DNA of 64,000 bases from Candidatus Babelota bacterium (GTDB taxonomy: Bacteria; Babelota; Babeliae; Babelales; Vermiphilaceae). This document shows, one piece after another, positions 45,524-54,560 of the stretch. Position numbers and translations under genes: made by a program. The notes beneath the pieces were generated by a model. That model had not been told where the DNA came from and made no database searches. It worked only from the letters and a program-made list of their open reading frames with translations. The stretch covers positions 38,868 to 102,867 of the forward strand of contig RXKB01000002.1 of assembly GCA_003963225.1 (NCBI GenBank). The letters run 5' to 3'. Position 1 is the first letter of the stretch, and each line of letters opens with the position of its first letter.

Positions 45524-46063
45524 ATGAGTACAATACACACTCAAAAATACACAAACGCATTAAAAATTTTTAGCCTTTGCGCTTTAATTACTGGGTATAA
45601 CACAGTTATGCCTATGGGTCAGTTATCTCAATTTCTAATATCTGCAACAAGGTACGTTGGGGTTCCAGTCGGAACAACTATGGCTTTTGGCAGTAACCTA
45701 AAAACATTATTCGACCATGGCAACATTGCTGCCGCTTTTGCTGGTAATAACCCACTCAACACAGTTATGCCAATGGGTTTACTTGCAAGCGGAGGATTAA
45801 GTCTTCTTTTAGGAGTTCTTCCTCACGTGGGGGATGATGCTTTCGAGCTTGTGACAAACCGCGAACGTACGATTAAAAATTTGAATCTAAACAAACCGTC
45901 ACTTGGCATCCAATGCGTTTTACTTGTGCTAAATACATATATAATATGTATAAACAAAGACTCAAAACTATCCAAAGCTGGTTGGTTTGGCGCGAGCATA
46001 TTACACATGTTATGTATAAATTATAAATCCCTTATAAACATCAAAAAATATTTCCAAAATTAG
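45524..46063 (+). CDS. Small membrane protein, distant paralog of the 25548-26518 pair
   Basis: 179 residues. It has two copies of a short motif, NTVMPMG (residues 26-32 and 78-84), each opening a Gly/Ala/Leu-rich hydrophobic stretch. The C-terminal pair of segments (IQCVLLVLNTYIICIN and WFGASILHMLCI) aligns in spacing with HFVFLFLNTYTWYAN and YSFSAGMFHLA of the gene at 25548. ATG after AAGGAATACCT. An 18-bp hairpin follows. Confidence 0.55.
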   Translation: MSTIHTQKYTNALKIFSLCALITGYNTVMPMGQLSQFLISATRYVGVPVGTTMAFGSNLKTLFDHGNIAAAFAGNNPLNTVMPMGLLASGGLSLLLGVLPHVGDDAFELVTNRERTIKNLNLNKPSLGIQCVLLVLNTYIICINKDSKLSKAGWFGASILHMLCINYKSLINIKKYFQN

Positions 46064-46106
46064 GTTTGATTTTTAGCTAATAATCATCATACTACTGGAT
46101 TATATT

Positions 46107-46155
46107 AATCAAGATAGGGGCAGCCAAAACATATTTAGCTGCCCCTATCTTGATT
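46107..46155 (+). terminator. 18-bp hairpin after the 45524-46063 gene
   Basis: AATCAAGATAGGGGCAGC (46107-46124) pairs perfectly with GCTGCCCCTATCTTGATT (46138-46155), 13-nt loop. It is unusually G-C rich for this genome and has no T run, so termination here may need another factor. Confidence 0.6.
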
Positions 46156-46260
46156 CACAAAGCTTTTCAATAAACACCCAACAAAACATAGTATTTTGTA
46201 TATTTTTTGGTATAGTTTACGTATCATATCTATATGCACAATAATCAGAGGATTAATATT

Positions 46261-46575
46261 ATGGAAAAAAATATACGCTCAAATAAAAAAACAGCTCTAT
46301 TACTATTTTTTACTCTTTTTACAAGTATACACACTACACAGAGTTCTGTTATAAAATACGCTGCTTCTTGCACAGTTGCACATTTATTTGGTTTATACAA
46401 AGCTTATAAACATGTGTACCATAATAATAAAAACTTACCTGAAGAAGAAGACGAAAAAAAATCTTTTTTATTATTTGTAAAAAACATAATTACTGAATAT
46501 CCCATTATCAAAGAAATCGCAGAAAATGAAGATTTTAAAAAAATAATTAACAACAAATTATCAAGCAAAGAATAA
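46261..46575 (+). CDS. Small secreted protein of unknown function
   Basis: 104 residues from the ATG at 46261, which has AGAGGA eight bases upstream. Signal peptide (KKTALLLFFTLFTSIHT), then a short helical basic/acidic domain ending in NNKLSSKE. Convergent with the next gene; 13 bases separate the stops. Confidence 0.55.
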   Translation: MEKNIRSNKKTALLLFFTLFTSIHTTQSSVIKYAASCTVAHLFGLYKAYKHVYHNNKNLPEEEDEKKSFLLFVKNIITEYPIIKEIAENEDFKKIINNKLSSKE

Positions 46576-46588
46576 TTTTCTATTAGTC

Positions 46589-46966
46589 TTATTTTTTTTG
46601 TAAATACAATTGCAACATCACACCAATGCCATAATTGTTTACAAGCTCATTTATTGTAAGAGTATCTGGCAACGGGTCAGTGCTTGTTGCCATAAGTTTT
46701 GCTATGTCTTTAAAATACCAATCTGTAGAAGGCACTAAAGCAATTATCTTTTGCTGGTGAGTTGGTATGCCTTCAGTTGCATACAAAAACTGTTTAACAT
46801 AGTCAATAGTTGTAATTTCATTATAAGGCATTGCAAAGCTATCAGTTAACGTTTTAACAGTAATAATTTCAGTGTATCGTTCAATTACACCAGCGTCATT
46901 ATCAACATGTTCCATGCCATTGAGCATAGAACCAGTTAAAAATATAATTGCCATTAATAAAAACAT
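46589..46966 (-). CDS. Small secreted protein of unknown function
   Basis: 125 residues. Signal peptide MFLLMAIIFLTGSMLNG, then an acidic domain with Thr/Ile-rich strands and a helical C-terminus (LVNNYGIGVMLQLYLQKK). The ATG follows AAGGAGAG. It lies 34 bases after the 310-residue gene in the same orientation. Confidence 0.58.
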   Translation of the reverse strand: MFLLMAIIFLTGSMLNGMEHVDNDAGVIERYTEIITVKTLTDSFAMPYNEITTIDYVKQFLYATEGIPTHQQKIIALVPSTDWYFKDIAKLMATSTDPLPDTLTINELVNNYGIGVMLQLYLQKK

Positions 46967-47000
46967 GCATCTCTCCTTTTTTTAAACTATTTTTATTTTG

Positions 47001-47933
47001 TTACACTTTTTTATCTGATCCTGACAAAGCTTTTGCTTGCGCTGTTATTATTTTTTCCTTTAAAAACAGTATTTTAGGTTTTAATAAATCATCCTGCTCT
47101 TCAACTATTGAAATAAGCAGCTTTTCATTTTTTAAATCGCGCAACACTCTTTCATAAAAATTGGGCGCCAATAATGATCCTGTCAAGTCTACGAAATAGC
47201 AATATCTATGAATAAGGCTCCATAAAAGATCATCTAGTTCATCTATATTGTTAATAATATTTTTTTCAAGTAATAATACAAACTGTTTGCACAAGTGTTG
47301 CATACTTTCCCATGTTTTTTCTTGCTCATACGGTGACCAAATAATTTTACTGATCGTTATTTCTAAAAAACGAACAACTGTTTGCTGCATGGAGATAAGC
47401 TCCATTTCTTGCTCTACCTGCTGAGTTATTTTATTAGCAATATTACCAATAAAAGATTCTGGATTTTTTTTAAAATCAGTAAAGTGCTCTGAAAAGTCTT
47501 TAATAAGACATGTTTTCACTTCTTGGCTAAAACGCTCAAAAGAATTTGGATCATATAATAACCCTTGCCCAAAAGCAACATGAGTACAATTTGGCCCATG
47601 AGTATACAAATTTTCCAAAAATTTACTTAGTTTTTTTGCACTTATATATTCTACACCTTTATATCGATTACTAAATAATTTAAACACCATTTTTAAATTA
47701 GTGTAATCTTTTTTATGCAAAGCAAAAAATTCTAACAACTTTCCTAAATGCTCTAATCCTACATCTCCCTTGCATGAAACATTGTTTAAATCTTCTATAA
47801 TATCATTTAAAAAAAGTTGCTGCATTGATTGAGATGAAAAAACAGGTTGTTCGTCTTGCGCCGTGGCATATTGCATATTAATAAATATTGCACTCAATAA
47901 CATCCATTTATACTTATATGTTGCCGTATTCAT
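47001..47933 (-). CDS. Secreted helical protein of unknown function
   Basis: 310 residues with a signal segment (YKWMLLSAIFINMQYATA) and an all-alpha, Leu/Phe/Lys-rich body. Regularly spaced LxxLxxLxxxLxxF patterns look like helical hairpins. Start after AGGAG. No family recognised. Confidence 0.6.
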   Translation of the reverse strand: MNTATYKYKWMLLSAIFINMQYATAQDEQPVFSSQSMQQLFLNDIIEDLNNVSCKGDVGLEHLGKLLEFFALHKKDYTNLKMVFKLFSNRYKGVEYISAKKLSKFLENLYTHGPNCTHVAFGQGLLYDPNSFERFSQEVKTCLIKDFSEHFTDFKKNPESFIGNIANKITQQVEQEMELISMQQTVVRFLEITISKIIWSPYEQEKTWESMQHLCKQFVLLLEKNIINNIDELDDLLWSLIHRYCYFVDLTGSLLAPNFYERVLRDLKNEKLLISIVEEQDDLLKPKILFLKEKIITAQAKALSGSDKKV

Positions 47934-48081
47934 AATTATATACTCCTAGAATATAAGACTAATCGAAATTATATGTTATCATAAAAAAACAATTTTGTTC
48001 AATTACTATGTAAAAAAAGTTACTAAAAAGAATAAAATACCCTTATACTTTTTAGTTAATATTAGTATAGTATAAAACTAT

Positions 48082-48109
48082 TTGTTATCCTATTGGCAAT
48101 ATGTATACT
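48082..48109 (+). promoter_or_regulatory. Promoter of the gspF-J block
   Basis: TTGTTA at 48082-48087, 16-base spacer, TATACT at 48104-48109. The start point would be near 48116, which excludes translation from the earlier in-frame TTG at 48082 and supports the ATG at 48142. Confidence 0.5.
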
Positions 48110-48141
48110 ACATGTATATATACAATAGTAGTTTGATTTTT

Positions 48142-49356
48142 ATGGCGTTATATAAATACGAAGCATTTTCTAAGGACGGCAAAAAAGTGTATGGCACACT
48201 TGATGCACCTTCTGTTGGACAAATAAAAGAACAATTATTACGCCAACAGTTATTTCCTATTGCTATTGAACTTGCGCCTCTTGAATCCGGAGGAGGATTT
48301 TTAGGTAGCTTGTTTGCAAAAAAAGTTACCCCAAAAGATAAAATATTATTTACCAAGCAACTTGCGGTATTATTAAAAGCAGGTGTACCTTTGTTACAAT
48401 CAATAGAACTGCTTGTGGATCAATTTAATGGCCAGTTTCGACAAATGCTTATTGCTATTAAAGATGATTTACGGCAGGGAAGCTCGCTTGCTGTTGGTTT
48501 GGCAAAATACCCCAAAACATTTGAAATTATTTATGTGCAACTGGTACGAGCGGGTGAAGCAAGCGGTCAGCTAGAACCAATTTTAGAACGGTTGACTGAT
48601 TATCTTGAACGAACTGAGGCATTGGCAAAACGCGTTAAAGCCGCCTTACAAGGACCACTCATTCAGTTGGCTGTTATTTTATTGGTAGTTGTTGGTATGG
48701 TTGTTTTTATTATTCCTTCGCTTGCTGAAAACTTTGCATCTGCAGGAAAAGCCTTGCCTGCTCCAACACAATTTTTAATGAATCTATCTTATCTTATAAT
48801 GAATCATTATCCCCCTTTATTAACAAGTATTATTTCTCTGCTACTTTGGTTTAAATATTGGTCTTCAACTAAAAACGGTGCGCGAAAACTTGATACTATT
48901 AAAATAAATTTACCTGTTGTAAAATATTTGGCAAAAACCAATGCAGTAGTACAATTTTCATACACTCTTGGTATGCTTTTAGAAGGTGGTGTTAATTTAG
49001 CAGAAGCACTTGATATTGTAGTAAGCATTATTGACAACAGCATTCTTGCCGATGCATTACAAGTTGCACGTGAAAAAATAGTAAAACAAGGTAAAATTGC
49101 AGAGTACTTAAAACAAACAAACGTGTTTCCACCAATTGCTATTTATTTAATAGAAACAGGAGAACAAAGTGGACAACTTGACAAAATGTTGTTAGGCGTT
49201 GCAAATAATTATGAAGCAGAAGTAAATGAATTAACAGACGGACTAACAGGTATTGTTGGTCCTGCTATGACTATTTTTACTGCAGCAGTGGTTGGTTTTA
49301 TTGTTGCAGCAATTATGATGCCAATTATGCAAATGAATGATCTAGTAGGCGTTTAA
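48142..49356 (+). CDS. gspF: Type II secretion / type IV pilus inner-membrane platform protein
   Basis: 404 residues, the usual GspF/PilC length. Two T2SSF domains, each followed by membrane helices. Landmarks are YKYEAFSKDGKKVYG, FTKQLAVLLKAGVPLLQSIE, YVQLVRAGEASGQLEPILER, FSYTLGMLLEGGVNLAEALD and LIETGEQSGQLDKMLLGVAN. The platform protein couples the ATPase to pseudopilus growth. Starts at 48142, where homology begins. No GspE ATPase, secretin or prepilin peptidase gene is in the window. Confidence 0.95.
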   Translation: MALYKYEAFSKDGKKVYGTLDAPSVGQIKEQLLRQQLFPIAIELAPLESGGGFLGSLFAKKVTPKDKILFTKQLAVLLKAGVPLLQSIELLVDQFNGQFRQMLIAIKDDLRQGSSLAVGLAKYPKTFEIIYVQLVRAGEASGQLEPILERLTDYLERTEALAKRVKAALQGPLIQLAVILLVVVGMVVFIIPSLAENFASAGKALPAPTQFLMNLSYLIMNHYPPLLTSIISLLLWFKYWSSTKNGARKLDTIKINLPVVKYLAKTNAVVQFSYTLGMLLEGGVNLAEALDIVVSIIDNSILADALQVAREKIVKQGKIAEYLKQTNVFPPIAIYLIETGEQSGQLDKMLLGVANNYEAEVNELTDGLTGIVGPAMTIFTAAVVGFIVAAIMMPIMQMNDLVGV

Positions 49357-49376
49357 AAAACTGAAAGGAAAAACGT

Positions 49377-49820
49377 ATGGACGAAACGTTACACAAACAG
49401 TATGCACGATACGCAAAACCAGGTATGACTTTTATAGAAATTGTTATTGTTTTAGCAATTATTGCAATCATGGCAACTGTAGTAGTTCCTAATTTAATGA
49501 CTTATGTTAATAGCTCTAAAAAATCAACAGCAAAATCTACTTTGCAAGCTTTTCAAGGAGCTATTAACATGTTTAATGTTCACACAGGCAGATATCCAAC
49601 ATCATTAAATGAACTAATAAAAAAACCTTCCGACGAGCGTATTGCCAAAAAATGGGAGGGTCCTTATATAAAACAAAAAGAAATACCTTTAGATCCATGG
49701 GGCGAACGTTATGTGTATAAAGTAACACCACAAGCTGAAAACCCATATGAGTTATATTCTTATGGACCAGATGGTAGAGGTGCTCCAAAAGCTGAATGGA
49801 TTAGTGTTTGGGATCTTTAA
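49377..49820 (+). CDS. gspG: Major pseudopilin GspG
   Basis: 147 residues. Prepilin signal AKPG|MTFIEIVIV with Glu at +5, followed by a long hydrophobic helix. The C-terminus has LDPWGERYVYK and YGPDGRG, typical of the GspG calcium-binding globular domain. It forms the body of the pseudopilus. The ATG follows GAAAGGAAAAACGT. Confidence 0.95.
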   Translation: MDETLHKQYARYAKPGMTFIEIVIVLAIIAIMATVVVPNLMTYVNSSKKSTAKSTLQAFQGAINMFNVHTGRYPTSLNELIKKPSDERIAKKWEGPYIKQKEIPLDPWGERYVYKVTPQAENPYELYSYGPDGRGAPKAEWISVWDL

Positions 49821-50365
49821 ATAAACATGGCATTGCATTGCTTGATTTAATTTTAGCAATTGCAATAATAGCATTAATCAGTTTAATAGCTGTACCAAAT
49901 ATTAAACAGTTTATGCCAGGCTATCAACAACGGCAGTTTTTAAGCGCATTAGATACTTTAGTACAAACCGGGTGGCAACAAGCACTTGCCACTCGCGCTG
50001 TTCATAAAGTATTATTTGACTTAAACACCAATACTATTAGCCTTGAAAAAGCAACAGAAGTTGTTGATGCAAAAGGAAATGCACAGTATGCCAAGGCTAA
50101 GGGAAACGGTCTTTCAACTCAATGCCTTATCCCTTTTTCTATTGAAATAAAACAGTTTTTTATTGAAGGGTTTGACGAAATTGCTAGGTACACTGGCAAT
50201 AAAAATGCGGCAAAAATATGGTTTTTTATTATGCCAGATGGTTTTTGCCAACACGTTGTTATAAATATGATTGATACCTCTGCAAAAGAAATAAAACAGA
50301 TTGGCTTAGTGTTAAATCCATTAAATGGTCGTTTTTATGCTTATGATGAATTTCAAAAACCGTAA
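49808..50365 (+). CDS. Minor pseudopilin, GspH-like
   Basis: 185 residues from a TTG that overlaps the gspG end by 13 bases. A prepilin cleavage site fits at NKHG|IALLDLIL, with Asp instead of Glu at +5, then a hydrophobic helix with AIIALISLIAVPN. The globular part is Lys/Asn rich. Position after gspG suggests GspH. The Asp at +5 is a conservative change of a key residue for assembly. Confidence 0.75.
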   Translation: MGSLNKHGIALLDLILAIAIIALISLIAVPNIKQFMPGYQQRQFLSALDTLVQTGWQQALATRAVHKVLFDLNTNTISLEKATEVVDAKGNAQYAKAKGNGLSTQCLIPFSIEIKQFFIEGFDEIARYTGNKNAAKIWFFIMPDGFCQHVVINMIDTSAKEIKQIGLVLNPLNGRFYAYDEFQKP

Positions 50366-50756
50366 AGGATTTTTATTACTTGAAGCAGTCTTTGCAACAT
50401 TTGTAGTTGGCATTATTATGGGGCCTTTATTTATTTCCCAAAATAATATTTTACTACATCTTTCTTCTGGTATTGCTCGCTTGCAACGTTTTTACTTAGC
50501 AAAAGATTTTTTACTGCAAACAGTTATTCAACAAGCAAATGAACTAAATGCACAAAAAAATATAGAAAAAAAAAATGAAGACCCTGCAGTAAATATGACT
50601 TTTACTCAAGAGCCAGTAGGCCCCAATTCTGCATTAAACGGCATACCGTATCTTGAAAAAGCACAAGTGAACTTTGGTTGGGAATGGGCAAACAAAGGTT
50701 TTTCAGACAGCGTTGCCGTTATTGTTTTTAGACCTCCCAAACAGGACCCTGCATGA
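50346..50756 (+). CDS. Minor pseudopilin, GspI-like
   Basis: 136 residues with prepilin site NRKG|FLLLEAVF and Glu at +5, then helix ATFVVGIIMGPLF. It overlaps the previous gene, with no own ribosome site, so it is coupled. Order suggests GspI. Confidence 0.75.
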   Translation: MNFKNRKGFLLLEAVFATFVVGIIMGPLFISQNNILLHLSSGIARLQRFYLAKDFLLQTVIQQANELNAQKNIEKKNEDPAVNMTFTQEPVGPNSALNGIPYLEKAQVNFGWEWANKGFSDSVAVIVFRPPKQDPA

Positions 50757-51829
50757 GCACACAAAAAAAAGGTTTTATGTTGCTTGAAGTAGTAATTGGT
50801 ACTATGATTGCATCAGCCATTAGTATAATTCTTATGAATGCGCTGGGACAAATGACAACAATAAGTCAACAAGTTGACCAAATGCATGAAACAAGTTTTC
50901 AATTAATAATGATTCATCACCAATTTGAGCGGGATATTATGGGCATGTGCGTACCATTGCAAGGGGTAGTAAAGGAAGAACAAAAAAGCAGTACCACGGC
51001 AACTAATCAAAACGAACAAAAACAAACAGACGCAAAAAACGCTGCCCCAAAACAGAAACACATACCAAAAATTTTTTTTGCTGCAATGAGTGACACACAA
51101 CAAATGCAACAAGTTACTTTTATCACTAATAATCCGCTGCCAAAATATTGGCAAGGGCAAGTTGGAAATGCAAGCCCCAAAATAGTGCGCATTGTCTATT
51201 ATTTGCAACCAAGCAAATATAACAATCAATCATTCGCGCTCATGCGCCAAGAATCTGCAGATCTAGCTTCAACTGCTTTTGGAACTGAAACTAACTCCAA
51301 AGCATATGCCGTTGCTGATCATATTCAATCATTTTCATTAACATTTTCATACCAAACAATCAAAGAAGGTTCCCCTAAAACAAGTGCTCCCAAAACAGAA
51401 TCTGCACAAGTCCATAGCTGGAACAGCGATGAACTACTAGAACAAGCAAAACAACCAAATGCAAAAAAATACTCCTCTTTATTGCCGTACAGCATTACCA
51501 TTTCAGGAGCATTATGGAATAACAGTTTCACAAAAACGGTTCCTTTTTCATTAACCATTCCAATTCTTTCAAACGGATTTAACACAGCAATCATGTATGA
51601 ACCTAAAAAAGATGAAAAAAAACAAGCCAATCAACCTCAAGCGCCTCAACAAAAAGAAAAAGCTCCAAGCTTAGAAATTACAAGCATGAAAGATGCAATA
51701 AAAGCATTGGGTGGCCCAGCAGACGGCAATATTGTTATTACAAGTGACAGCTCTTTTGCGATGCCGTCTTTTTTACAAGCACCTGTTGTACATATTCCTT
51801 TTGATAGCATCATCCTTGGCTCATCATAA
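50753..51829 (+). CDS. Minor pseudopilin, GspJ-like, enlarged
   Basis: 358 residues, well above the usual ~200. Prepilin site QKKG|FMLLEVVIG with Glu at +5. A Gln/Lys-rich linker of low complexity (about 80-105) and another near the end (PQAPQQKEKAPS) add length. Starts with ATGA overlap. GspJ caps the pseudopilus with I and K; no gspK is present. Confidence 0.72.
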   Translation: MSTQKKGFMLLEVVIGTMIASAISIILMNALGQMTTISQQVDQMHETSFQLIMIHHQFERDIMGMCVPLQGVVKEEQKSSTTATNQNEQKQTDAKNAAPKQKHIPKIFFAAMSDTQQMQQVTFITNNPLPKYWQGQVGNASPKIVRIVYYLQPSKYNNQSFALMRQESADLASTAFGTETNSKAYAVADHIQSFSLTFSYQTIKEGSPKTSAPKTESAQVHSWNSDELLEQAKQPNAKKYSSLLPYSITISGALWNNSFTKTVPFSLTIPILSNGFNTAIMYEPKKDEKKQANQPQAPQQKEKAPSLEITSMKDAIKALGGPADGNIVITSDSSFAMPSFLQAPVVHIPFDSIILGSS

Positions 51830-51928
51830 CGCGTGCTATTTTTAAATAAAGAGAATTTTTTTAGGTATTCTTGACGTATAAAATAAAATTTTACTATTTT
51901 TTAACAAAAGAAATCCAAAAGAGTACCT

Positions 51929-53188
51929 ATGAAAAAAAATATATTTCTGTTGTTACCAATCCTACTTTGTATTGATACTTTATATACAAGTGAAGCTAAA
52001 ATACAACAGATGCTATTTGTACCCAAAGACGACACCCACAATCAAGAAAGTGATTGCATATATTATGTTACGCAAGATAATAAGCTTTATTGCAAACTCA
52101 TACCAGCATTGGAGTCCAACACAAAGACAATCTCATTAGAATCTCAAGATCCATTAGCATTATTCGAGCGCGCTGACAAATCTAATGATGAATATCAACC
52201 AGTAAAAAATAACCGCGTAGTATTAATTGGTTACCCAGTTACTATAAAAGAGGAAGGGGATACATCTTCTATCTGGACCATGCCTGCCGTTATTAAAAAG
52301 CCAGGTATTTTGGGCAATATATTACGGCCAGATATTTATACAATTGAATATAAAGACATCAAAATAGTTAAATACGAACGGGAAATGGAAGATAATTTTA
52401 GTACAGATGATGATGACATTATTTATAATGTCAATGATGATGATGAATCGTCATCATACTCCGATAAAAAATTTGCAATCACCAAACAGTACGAAGGCCA
52501 CCGGACAAAAGTAGTAAAAGTTGGCATTACAAAAGATAGTCAAAATCAATATAACTTAATATCTGGTTCTGCATGGCCAACAGTAAAATATATACATTTA
52601 AATAGCACAGATTCAACTTTAAAAGAAGGCAAAAATAAATTTTTGCTCGCCATTAATCAGCATTTTTACATCACTTCAAAAGAAAGTACATTTTATGTTA
52701 ATAAGTCTAACAAAAAGTATTCTATAGAGCATTTACCTTTAATAATAATCAACCAAACTATACTAACAGATAAAGACAGTAATACTACTAGTATTACTGA
52801 CAGCGCTAAAAAAACATACATTAAGATTGTCAAAGAATTAGAAAAATCAACCATAATGTATAATTATAAAAATCAACCTACTTTATATAAAGATTCAGGA
52901 AGTAGTCCAAATGCGTATTTTATATATTTGGATAAAAAACACGATAGAATATTATTAAAAAAAAATAATTTTAATAATTATTTTTTTAGTTATAGAATTG
53001 ATAAGCATCATGTTTGCACTGCACATGATTTTGATTTTACAAGCAAAACCTTATATTATGCTTTGTATAATATAAAAGAAAAAAACACTTTTATAAAATT
53101 TATTAATATATCTACCATAGAAAATTCTACCGACCAAGTAACAATTGAAGAAAAAAAAGCGTGGTTTTTTTTTCCATGGGACAGATAA
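51929..53188 (+). CDS. Secreted protein of unknown function
   Basis: 419 residues with signal peptide (MKKNIFLLLPILLCIDTLYT). Acidic cluster DDDDIIYNVNDDDESS near residue 170. The body is strand-rich with many Tyr, Lys, Asp and Ser. It follows the pseudopilin block by 100 bases with its own leader, so it could be a substrate of that system, but nothing in the sequence shows this. Confidence 0.62.
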   Translation: MKKNIFLLLPILLCIDTLYTSEAKIQQMLFVPKDDTHNQESDCIYYVTQDNKLYCKLIPALESNTKTISLESQDPLALFERADKSNDEYQPVKNNRVVLIGYPVTIKEEGDTSSIWTMPAVIKKPGILGNILRPDIYTIEYKDIKIVKYEREMEDNFSTDDDDIIYNVNDDDESSSYSDKKFAITKQYEGHRTKVVKVGITKDSQNQYNLISGSAWPTVKYIHLNSTDSTLKEGKNKFLLAINQHFYITSKESTFYVNKSNKKYSIEHLPLIIINQTILTDKDSNTTSITDSAKKTYIKIVKELEKSTIMYNYKNQPTLYKDSGSSPNAYFIYLDKKHDRILLKKNNFNNYFFSYRIDKHHVCTAHDFDFTSKTLYYALYNIKEKNTFIKFINISTIENSTDQVTIEEKKAWFFFPWDR

Positions 53189-53257
53189 GAATACGCTAGC
53201 GTAAGTTAAAATGATCTCATCAAAGAGTATAAAAAACTACTCACTCGATGCACAACC

Positions 53258-53938
53258 TTATATTTGTACACGTGCTGGAGGCTTTATCAAAAAATAGGCT
53301 ATTTTAATAAAAAATATAGAAACAACAATAGCAAGAAGTTTTATACCATAACTTATTTTAATAACATCCCATGGATTAGCAACCAAAGATCCCAAGCCTA
53401 AAAAGGTAAACAATATGGTATCTATTGCTTGACAGGTACTTATAGTTATAAAACTACGTGCATGCATATAACGATTATTAAACCAACGCTTTAAAAAACC
53501 ATATAATACATAATCTAACCACTGCACAATGGTATACGTTAGCAACGATGCACACGCGATCCGCAGCGTTGTTGCAAATAATGATTGATAATGCATATGC
53601 ATAACATCAACTGCAGCCGGCAAGTACCATATGTGTATTTGCGTTGCTACGGTGTAAAAAAATAATAATAAAAAGGTTATACCAATCGACTGACGCGCTA
53701 CTTTTTTACCAAAATATTCTTGCATTAAATTAAAGCCAATAGTTGCACCAATGGTAAATGGATCGGCGCAGGTGGCAATTAACCCAAATAAGTTTACCTG
53801 CTTAAGTACAAATACATTAGACAAAACACATTGAAAAGCAATCAAGCTGGTCAAAGCATATGGCCCTAAATACAACCCTGCCAAAGACGAAAAAGCGGAA
53901 AAAAAACAGTGTAAAATAAATATATATTCATTCATCAT
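53258..53938 (-). CDS. Queuosine precursor transporter (VUT family, YhhQ-like)
   Basis: 226 residues with six or seven membrane helices. The family block is clear: NVFVLKQVNLFGLIATCADP, then IGATIGFNLMQEYFGK. Related proteins import preQ0/preQ1 or queuine for tRNA modification. No other queuosine gene is in the window. No obvious ribosome site precedes the ATG. Confidence 0.82.
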   Translation of the reverse strand: MMNEYIFILHCFFSAFSSLAGLYLGPYALTSLIAFQCVLSNVFVLKQVNLFGLIATCADPFTIGATIGFNLMQEYFGKKVARQSIGITFLLLFFYTVATQIHIWYLPAAVDVMHMHYQSLFATTLRIACASLLTYTIVQWLDYVLYGFLKRWFNNRYMHARSFITISTCQAIDTILFTFLGLGSLVANPWDVIKISYGIKLLAIVVSIFFIKIAYFLIKPPARVQI

Positions 53939-54023
53939 AATACGATTATTGTAACTGTTTTATGAGCTTATGTAAAACATATTTGTATGCAACAAAGATA
54001 AGTTAACAGCTATTGTTTATTGT

Positions 54024-54347
54024 TCATATACAAAATAAAAAATAAGATTTTATTTGATCAATACCATCTTGTTTCTTTCCAAATTTTTCAGCATCTACCC
54101 AATAGCAATACGCAATTACTTCTTCGAGACCGTTATCATACAAAGGATCTTTTAAACTTAGCTCTTCGCATTTTTGTTGAATAAAGGGCATATTACTAAG
54201 TGCATTATGCGATGAAGATGGAAATTCTTGTAAAAGTTTTTCCATCTTTTTTATTCCTAATGTGTCAATAGTATTATCTGAGCAACGCAATCCAACTATG
54301 ACGGGCATAGACAAAATTATTATACTCATACGAATATATTTTAACAT
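54024..54347 (-). CDS. Small secreted protein of unknown function
   Basis: 107 residues with signal segment (MSIIILSMPVIVGLRCS) and a short helical acidic domain with three Cys. The ATG has AGGA eight bases upstream. Divergent from valS. No family recognised. Confidence 0.55.
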   Translation of the reverse strand: MLKYIRMSIIILSMPVIVGLRCSDNTIDTLGIKKMEKLLQEFPSSSHNALSNMPFIQQKCEELSLKDPLYDNGLEEVIAYCYWVDAEKFGKKQDGIDQIKSYFLFCI

Positions 54348-54560
54348 AAAATTATCCTATTAAATATTTTATGAATTACAAATAATATAAAAATATTATT
54401 TTGCTTTAAAAACAAAGTCAATTTTTTTAATATTTAAATTGAAAAAATGTTTGCAAATAAAAAACAACTGTTTGAATATCGTTACTGTTTTTGGCAGATT
54501 TGCCATTTGTTTGGTACACTTTGGTATATATATTTAAAAAATTAAAATATAGGTTTGCAA

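Noticed and set aside
48082..48141. N-terminal extension of gspF from a TTG
   Set aside because: A promoter (TTGTTA-16-TATACT) covers this stretch and family homology begins at the ATG at 48142.
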